A stretch of 64,000 nt of DNA from Asanoa hainanensis (lineage in GTDB: Bacteria > Actinomycetota > Actinomycetes > Mycobacteriales > Micromonosporaceae), in contig NZ_FZPH01000006.1 of the NCBI RefSeq assembly GCF_900188485.1, forward strand, positions 154,618 to 218,617, in the 5' to 3' direction. The notes below the pieces were generated by a model. The model did not search any database. It saw only the letters and a program-made list of their open reading frames with translations, and was not told where the DNA came from. Below, piece by piece: positions 59,441-64,000 of the stretch (position 1 is the first letter of the stretch; every line of letters starts with the position of its first letter). Position numbers and translations under genes: made by a program.

Positions 59441-60545
59441 GCTGCAACACCCCTTCCAGTAGGCGGATCTTGCTGTTGCGGCAGTGGTCGGTCTCGGTCG
59501 TGTCGAACCGGCCGTGTTCGAAGTAGCGGTTGGCCGCGTGGGCACCGCCGCAGAAGCCGAAGTACGGGCAGCTCGCCCGGCACGCCTCCACGCCGTCGAG
59601 GAACTCGGCGACCCAGGGCGTGCGACGTGCCGCTTCAGCGATGATCTCGGTAAGGGGTGTCGCGAGGACGTTGCCGCTGCTGAAGTCACCGTGCCGGGGA
59701 TCGTCGAAACCGGCCAGCTCCGGGGACAGCAGCACCACCGAGCCGTCGTACGCCACGGTGGGTATCGGGTCGAGCTGCCGGGGCAGCACGCTGTCGGCCA
59801 AGCCGGCGAGCACCGCCTCGGTGTAACGCAGCGACCACTCGATCTCGCGGACGTGGATCCGCGGATCCCGCCGCCAGGCCGTCACCAGCTCCGCCCAGAA
59901 GTCGACGACCTGCCCGGCGGGATGGGCGTTGCCCCGGGTGTTGGTGCCCTCGGTCTCCTCGATGTTGATGCCGAGCACGTCGCACCCGAGGTCGAGGAAG
60001 TAGTCGTAGAGCTCGGTCGCTCGGCCCGGCGCGGGGTCGGAGACCACGCACAGGGCGGAGTAGCCGATGCCGTGCGCGCGCAGCGTCTCGATGCCGCGCA
60101 CGATCCGGTCGTACGCCGGGCGCCCGCCCCGGGTCACCCGGTCGCCGTTGCGCTCGCGCGGGCCGTCGACGCTGACGCTGACCCGCATCTCGTGCTCGGC
60201 GAAGAACTCGCACCACGCGTCGTCGATCAACGTCGCGTTGGTCTGCACGTGGTGTTCGACGCCGGCGTCGAACGGCGCGAGCAGCGCGGCCAGGTGCTCC
60301 CGGCCGACGGCCAGCGGCTCGCCGCCGTGCCAGACGACCGAGAAGCGGCCCTCGCGGGCCCAACGGTTGACCGGCCCGGCGACGGCGGCGGCTACCCCGA
60401 CCGCCATCTTCCGGTCGGCGGACCGAAACGGGAGATAGCAGTAGGCGCAGTCAAGGTTGCACAGCGTCGTGGGCTGCATGACCACGTAGGAAGGCACGGG
60501 GGCGATGCCGCGCATCCCGGTGAACTGGGCCCGCTGGACAACCAC
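59409..60545 (-). CDS. Radical SAM/SPASM peptide maturase
   Basis: 378 residues. The 4Fe-4S radical SAM motif is C29-N-L-D-C33-A-Y-C36. Other fold motifs include VVWHGGEPL, VQTNATLIDD and VSVSVDGP. The C-terminal SPASM region carries auxiliary-cluster cysteines (CRASCPYFGFCGG and a later DHC). This architecture is that of peptide-modifying enzymes including cyclophane-forming ones. The GTG at 60545 follows AGGAGG closely; the conserved protein begins at M11 or just before. It is translated with the precursor gene downstream. Confidence 0.85.
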   Translation of the reverse strand: MVVQRAQFTGMRGIAPVPSYVVMQPTTLCNLDCAYCYLPFRSADRKMAVGVAAAVAGPVNRWAREGRFSVVWHGGEPLAVGREHLAALLAPFDAGVEHHVQTNATLIDDAWCEFFAEHEMRVSVSVDGPRERNGDRVTRGGRPAYDRIVRGIETLRAHGIGYSALCVVSDPAPGRATELYDYFLDLGCDVLGINIEETEGTNTRGNAHPAGQVVDFWAELVTAWRRDPRIHVREIEWSLRYTEAVLAGLADSVLPRQLDPIPTVAYDGSVVLLSPELAGFDDPRHGDFSSGNVLATPLTEIIAEAARRTPWVAEFLDGVEACRASCPYFGFCGGAHAANRYFEHGRFDTTETDHCRNSKIRLLEGVLQHARDHQPSAV

Positions 60546-60583
60546 CCGCCCTCCTCTCCCCGTCGAGGTGTCGAGGCAGGACT

Positions 60584-60594
60584 TTAGGTTAGGC
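60584..60594. promoter_or_regulatory. Iron-box half-site upstream of the radical SAM gene
   Basis: TTAGGTTAGGC matches the first 11 bases of the actinobacterial IdeR/DmdR iron box, but the second half does not match. It lies 39 bases before the radical SAM start. A weak site at best. Confidence 0.25.
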
Positions 60595-60659
60595 GGCGCT
60601 GGCCAATCGGGTAAGACCCAATCAGGTGGGCGAACGATCACCTAGGTTCAGGCGCGGGG

Positions 60660-61811
60660 TCAGCCGCGCGTGTGCTGGCCGATCATCTGAACGGTCCCCG
60701 TGCCCTCGATGATCTCGCCGGCCTGCCAGGCGTCGATGCCGCGGCCGGCGAGGAACGCCAGCGCCCGGTCGGCGTCCTCGGGCGAGACGATGGCGAACAT
60801 GCCGACGCCCATGTTGAAGGTCGACTCCATCTCCGGGTCTTCGATCCGGCCCTTGGACTGGACCAGGTCGAAGATGGGCTGCGGCTTCCAGGTGGACCGG
60901 TTGACCACCGCGTCGACGTGCTCGGGCAGCACCCGCACCAGGTTGCCGGGGATGCCACCGCCGGTGACGTGGGCCAGCGCCCGCACCTCGGCCTCGGAGA
61001 TCAGCTTGAGGCAGTCGCGTGCGTAGATCTTGGTCGGCGTGAGCAGCTCCTCGCCGAGGGTGCGCTGCTTGCCGAAGTCGTCGACCACCGTGTCGAGCCG
61101 CATCCGGCCGGCGCCGAGCAGCACGTGCCGCACCAGCGAGTAGCCGTTGGAGTGCAGGCCGGAGGAGCGCATCGCGATGACGACGTCACCGACCTCGACC
61201 CGCTCGCGGCCGAGGATCTCGCTCTCCTCGACGACGCCGACGCCGGTCGCGGACAGGTCGTATTCATCAGGGCGCAGCACGCCGGGGTGCTCGGCCGTCT
61301 CGCCGCCGAGCAGGGCGCAGCCGGCGTAGCGGCAGCCGTCGGAGATGCCGGCGCCGATCTCGGCGACCTTGTCGGGGACGACCTCGCCGCAGGCGATGTA
61401 GTCGAGCAGGAACAGCGGCTCGGCGCCGCAGGCGACCAGGTCGTCGACGACCATCGCGACCAGGTCGATGCCGACCGTGTCGTGGATGTCGAGCTGCTGC
61501 GCGATCACCAGCTTGGTGCCGACACCGTCGGTCGACGAGGCCAGGATCGGGTTCTTGTAGCGCTTGGTGTCGAGCCGGAACAGGCCCGCGAAGCCGCCGA
61601 GGTCACCGAGCACCTCGGGGCGCTGGGCCTTGGCCACCTTGCTCTTGAGGAGCTCGACGGCGCGCTCGCCGGCGTGGATCGAGACGCCGGCGTCGGCGTA
61701 CGTAACTGTGCGCTTGCGACTGGTCCGTCCGGATCCGGCTGTCCACGGCTGTAGACCTTCGGTGCCCGAGTTGTTGGCCGGGCCGCCGCCCCGCTCAGTA
61801 ACGTGCGTCAC
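60660..61811 (-). CDS. purM: Phosphoribosylformylglycinamidine cyclo-ligase (AIR synthase)
   Basis: 383 residues. PurM-type fold: TYADAGVSIHAGERAVELLK, the ATP/Mg loop ASSTDGVGTKL, GGETAEHPG, and HVTGGGIPGNL. Fifth step of purine synthesis, closing FGAM to AIR. The first about 36 residues form a variable extension before TYADAGV; GTG at 61811 has GGGAG upstream. Same strand as purF, 48 bases downstream of it. Confidence 0.96.
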   Translation of the reverse strand: MTHVTERGGGPANNSGTEGLQPWTAGSGRTSRKRTVTYADAGVSIHAGERAVELLKSKVAKAQRPEVLGDLGGFAGLFRLDTKRYKNPILASSTDGVGTKLVIAQQLDIHDTVGIDLVAMVVDDLVACGAEPLFLLDYIACGEVVPDKVAEIGAGISDGCRYAGCALLGGETAEHPGVLRPDEYDLSATGVGVVEESEILGRERVEVGDVVIAMRSSGLHSNGYSLVRHVLLGAGRMRLDTVVDDFGKQRTLGEELLTPTKIYARDCLKLISEAEVRALAHVTGGGIPGNLVRVLPEHVDAVVNRSTWKPQPIFDLVQSKGRIEDPEMESTFNMGVGMFAIVSPEDADRALAFLAGRGIDAWQAGEIIEGTGTVQMIGQHTRG

Positions 61812-61859
61812 GATTTCTCCCTTAACGCCTGACGCGCGGTGTCTCGCTGGAGACGCCGG

Positions 61860-63440
61860 CTAGGAATGGTGCGTGCCGCCGCCGTTGGAGCTGGCCGCCA
61901 TCCGCTGGACGACCAACGGAAGGTCGCCCGGCTTGCCACGGTCGGCTCCGCCATCGCTGCGCTGCTCGGCTTCGGCGTCGACCCGACGCGCGACGCCTTC
62001 GAGCACGTGCTTGCCGATCAGGTTGCCGGCCGGCAGCGGGATGGGGTATTCCCCGTCGAAACACGCGCGGCACAAGCGCGTCTTCGGCTGCTCGGTCGCG
62101 GCCACCAGACCGCCGAGTGATACGTATCCCAACGAGTCGGCACCGATGGAACGCCGGATGCCTTCGTTGTCGAGGCCGTTGGCCAGCAGCTCCGCGCGGG
62201 TGGCGAAGTCGATGCCGTAGAAACACGGCCAGTTGACCGGCGGCGACGAGATGCGCACGTGCACCTCGAGCGCTCCGGCCTCACGGAGCATGCGGATGAT
62301 CGCCCGCTGGGTGTTGCCGCGCACGATCGAGTCGTCGACGACGACGATCCGCTTGCCGCGGATGTTCTCCCGCAGCGGGTTGAGCTTGAGCCGGATGCCG
62401 AGCTGCCGCAGGGTCTGCGACGGCTGGATGAAGGTGCGCCCGACGTACGCGTTCTTCACCAGACCTGAGCCGTAGGTGATGCCGGACTCGGCCGCGTAGC
62501 CGATCGCGGCCGGCGTGCCCGACTCGGGCACCGGGATCACCATGTCGGCCTCGACCGGGTGCTCCTTGGCCAACTGGCGGCCGATCTGCACCCGGGCGGC
62601 GTGCACGTTGCGCCCGGCGATCGTGGTGTCGGGGCGCGCGATGTAGACGTATTCGAAGAGGCAGCCCTTGGGCTCCGGCACGGCGAACCGGAAGGAGCGC
62701 AGGCCGTCTTCGTCGATCGCGATCAGCTCGCCGGGCTCGATCTCACGGACGACGCTGGCGCCGACGATGTCGAGGGCCGCGGTCTCGCTGGCCACCACCC
62801 AGCCGCGCTCCATCCGGCCGAGCACCAGCGGGCGCACCCCGTAGGCGTCGCGGGCGGCGTAGAGGGTGGTCTCGTCCATGAACACGAAGCTGAACGCGCC
62901 CTGCAGGGTCGGCAGCACCTCGAGCGCGGCGGCCTCGACGGACATGTCGGGCCGGCCGGCGAGCAGCGCCGTGACCAGGGCGGTGTCGGAGGTGGTGGCC
63001 GGGTCGGTTGACAGCCCCCGCTCGGAGACCTCACGAGCCAGGTCGGCCGTGTTGACCAGGTTGCCGTTGTGCGCCAGGGCGATGGTCGTGCCGGCGCTGG
63101 TGGCGCGGATCGTCGGCTGCGCGTTTTCCCAGGTGGAACCACCGGTGGTGGAGTAACGCGTGTGGCCGATGGCGAGATGGCCGCGCAGGCTGGCCAGGGT
63201 GGGCTCGTCGAAGACCTGGGCCACGAGGCCGAGATCCTTGTAGACCACCACGCCGGAGCCGTCGCTGACCGCGATGCCGGCCGCTTCCTGGCCACGGTGC
63301 TGCAGGGCGTAGAGCCCGAAGTAGGTCAGCTTCGCGACCTCTTCACCCGGCCCCCAGACACCGAAGACACCGCAAGCATCTTGCGGGCCGGGCCGTTGGG
63401 GGTCGAGGTCCTGGCTCAATCGGCCGTCGCCTCGGGGCAC
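61860..63440 (-). CDS. purF: Amidophosphoribosyltransferase
   Basis: 526 residues. The N-terminal 22 residues (MPRGDGRLSQDL...) are a propeptide whose removal exposes C23 of DACGVFGVWG, the glutamine amidotransferase nucleophile. The PRPP-binding loop is IVVVDDSIVRGNT. Catalyses the first committed step of purine synthesis. Cysteines late in the protein (RLCRACFDG) may bind an iron-sulfur cluster, as in the Bacillus-type enzyme. Starts with GTG. Confidence 0.96.
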   Translation of the reverse strand: MPRGDGRLSQDLDPQRPGPQDACGVFGVWGPGEEVAKLTYFGLYALQHRGQEAAGIAVSDGSGVVVYKDLGLVAQVFDEPTLASLRGHLAIGHTRYSTTGGSTWENAQPTIRATSAGTTIALAHNGNLVNTADLAREVSERGLSTDPATTSDTALVTALLAGRPDMSVEAAALEVLPTLQGAFSFVFMDETTLYAARDAYGVRPLVLGRMERGWVVASETAALDIVGASVVREIEPGELIAIDEDGLRSFRFAVPEPKGCLFEYVYIARPDTTIAGRNVHAARVQIGRQLAKEHPVEADMVIPVPESGTPAAIGYAAESGITYGSGLVKNAYVGRTFIQPSQTLRQLGIRLKLNPLRENIRGKRIVVVDDSIVRGNTQRAIIRMLREAGALEVHVRISSPPVNWPCFYGIDFATRAELLANGLDNEGIRRSIGADSLGYVSLGGLVAATEQPKTRLCRACFDGEYPIPLPAGNLIGKHVLEGVARRVDAEAEQRSDGGADRGKPGDLPLVVQRMAASSNGGGTHHS

Positions 63441-63547
63441 CTACCGCTCCTCGCTGCTGAACTGCTCAACTTCCTGGCACGTCTTGCTCGGGCCAGTGTA
63501 CGCGAGTTCGCGCCGGTCACCGTCGGCCACCTTGGCGGTGCTGACCG

Positions 63548-63934
63548 TCAGCCGACCCGTTCGGGCGACCCGGATTCTGGCGGCTCGGGGAGATATGGGG
63601 AGAGATCGGCCCGGCTTCCGGAGGCCTTGATCTTTCCCGCCGCGACGGCCTCCGCCCACGGGAGTCGGCCAGTGGCGACCAACACCCAGGTCACCCCGTC
63701 CATTTCGACCACATTAGAGGGGGTACCACGGGTATGTCGTGGTCCGGGAACGCATTGCACGGCGCCGTATGGTGGGACCCGCACCTCGACCGAGCGGCCG
63801 GGAACCCGCTTGGCGAGGTCGGTCAGCAGCGCACGCACGGCATCACGGAGAGTGACCAACTCGGGGCTTCCCCCGGCGTCGAGGGCAGCGAGGACGGCCG
63901 CCACCGCGGGTGACTTAATGTGCGCAGGGGACAT
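63548..63934 (-). CDS. Sterol-carrier-like protein
   Basis: 128 residues. The SCP2-like pattern is visible in VEVRVPPYGAVQCV, NVVEMDGVTWVLVATGRLPWAEAVAAGKIKASGSRADLSPYLP, the last part being the typical lipid-binding strand and helix (each segment given in part). It is found next to purF in other actinomycetes. Role unknown, perhaps lipid binding. ATG at 63934 is the likely start because the conserved region begins there; the longer open frame starts at 63958. Confidence 0.8.
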   Translation of the reverse strand: MSPAHIKSPAVAAVLAALDAGGSPELVTLRDAVRALLTDLAKRVPGRSVEVRVPPYGAVQCVPGPRHTRGTPSNVVEMDGVTWVLVATGRLPWAEAVAAGKIKASGSRADLSPYLPEPPESGSPERVG

Positions 63935-64000
63935 GACGGGACGATACGACCTCTTCACGTTCCAGTTCCTTCGGCCCCTGGGTCGCGCTGATCCCGTCGG

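Noticed and set aside
60584-60594. IdeR/DmdR iron box controlling the RiPP cassette
   Set aside because: Only one half of the 19-base box matches; kept only as a weak site, not as a regulation claim.
1-64000. Insertion sequences, prophage, integrase or attachment sites
   Set aside because: No transposase, integrase or terminal repeats were found. The tRNA cluster shows no adjacent integrase.

Overview
The window is very GC-rich, uses GTG starts freely and joins many neighbouring genes by 4-base ATGA or GTGA overlaps. It carries actinobacterial marker genes (BldC, DUF3073, valine dehydrogenase beside purM-purF, a Tad/Flp pilus operon, DUF1707). The whole points to a filamentous actinomycete, most likely of the Micromonosporaceae. 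The genus cannot be fixed from the sequence.

Layout. 1-2.5 kb: an APC permease facing an ArsR/arsenate-reductase fusion gene and a glyoxalase-fold protein, with a perfect operator palindrome between them. 2.5-7.3 kb: epoxide hydrolase, a second adenylate kinase, aldehyde dehydrogenase, a GNAT protein and small conserved proteins. 7.3-17.7 kb: a tight-adherence (Tad/Flp) pilus cluster, with a prepilin peptidase facing a translationally coupled operon (lipoprotein, secreted protein, SAF protein, TadZ-like, TadA, TadB, TadC, candidate pilin, TadE/TadG-like pseudopilins, LysM protein) that ends in a strong terminator. 17.8-21.7 kb: small membrane and secreted proteins and an enoyl-CoA hydratase. 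21.7-35.9 kb: a probable alpha-1,3-glucan utilisation locus with two very large secreted GH87-type enzymes of mirror-image domain order, a GH13 alpha-glucosidase, an ABC sugar importer without its own ATPase, and a LacI regulator. 36-39 kb: Uma2 protein, flavin disulfide oxidoreductase and a serine hydrolase. 39-45.4 kb: a light/carotenoid cluster (photolyase, crtB, crtE, crtI, idi, MerR-B12 regulator). 45.6-48.4 kb: polysaccharide deacetylase, then tRNA-Glu, -Asp, -Phe and -Sec, with selA directly after tRNA-Sec. 48.4-55.2 kb: two intracellular 13-residue DxDxDG repeat proteins, a substrate-binding lipoprotein whose two halves are in swapped order, a thioesterase, DUF2786 and PrsW. 55.2-64 kb: a methyltransferase, then the conserved bldC / hypothetical / vdh / DUF3073 / purM / purF / sterol-carrier block, interrupted by a radical SAM/SPASM plus precursor-peptide cassette.

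How the genes work together. The glucan locus reads as a complete pathway: secreted GH87 enzymes cut the polymer, the lipoprotein and two permeases import the oligosaccharides (presumably driven by a shared ATPase encoded elsewhere), GH13 hydrolyses them, and LacI controls the set through a GGGAGCGCTCCC box. The carotenoid genes supply IPP isomerisation, GGPP, phytoene and desaturation beside a putative B12-type light regulator and a photolyase. tRNA-Sec and SelA make Sec-tRNA, but SelB, SelD and any selenoprotein must lie outside the window.

Most notable: (1) the apparent circular permutation of a leucine-type binding protein at 49348-50694; (2) a compact RiPP cassette at 59192-60545 whose precursor ends in aromatic-x-Asn motifs typical of three-residue cyclophanes; (3) the 13-residue calcium-type repeat pair at 48414-49292; (4) the paired GH87 enzymes.
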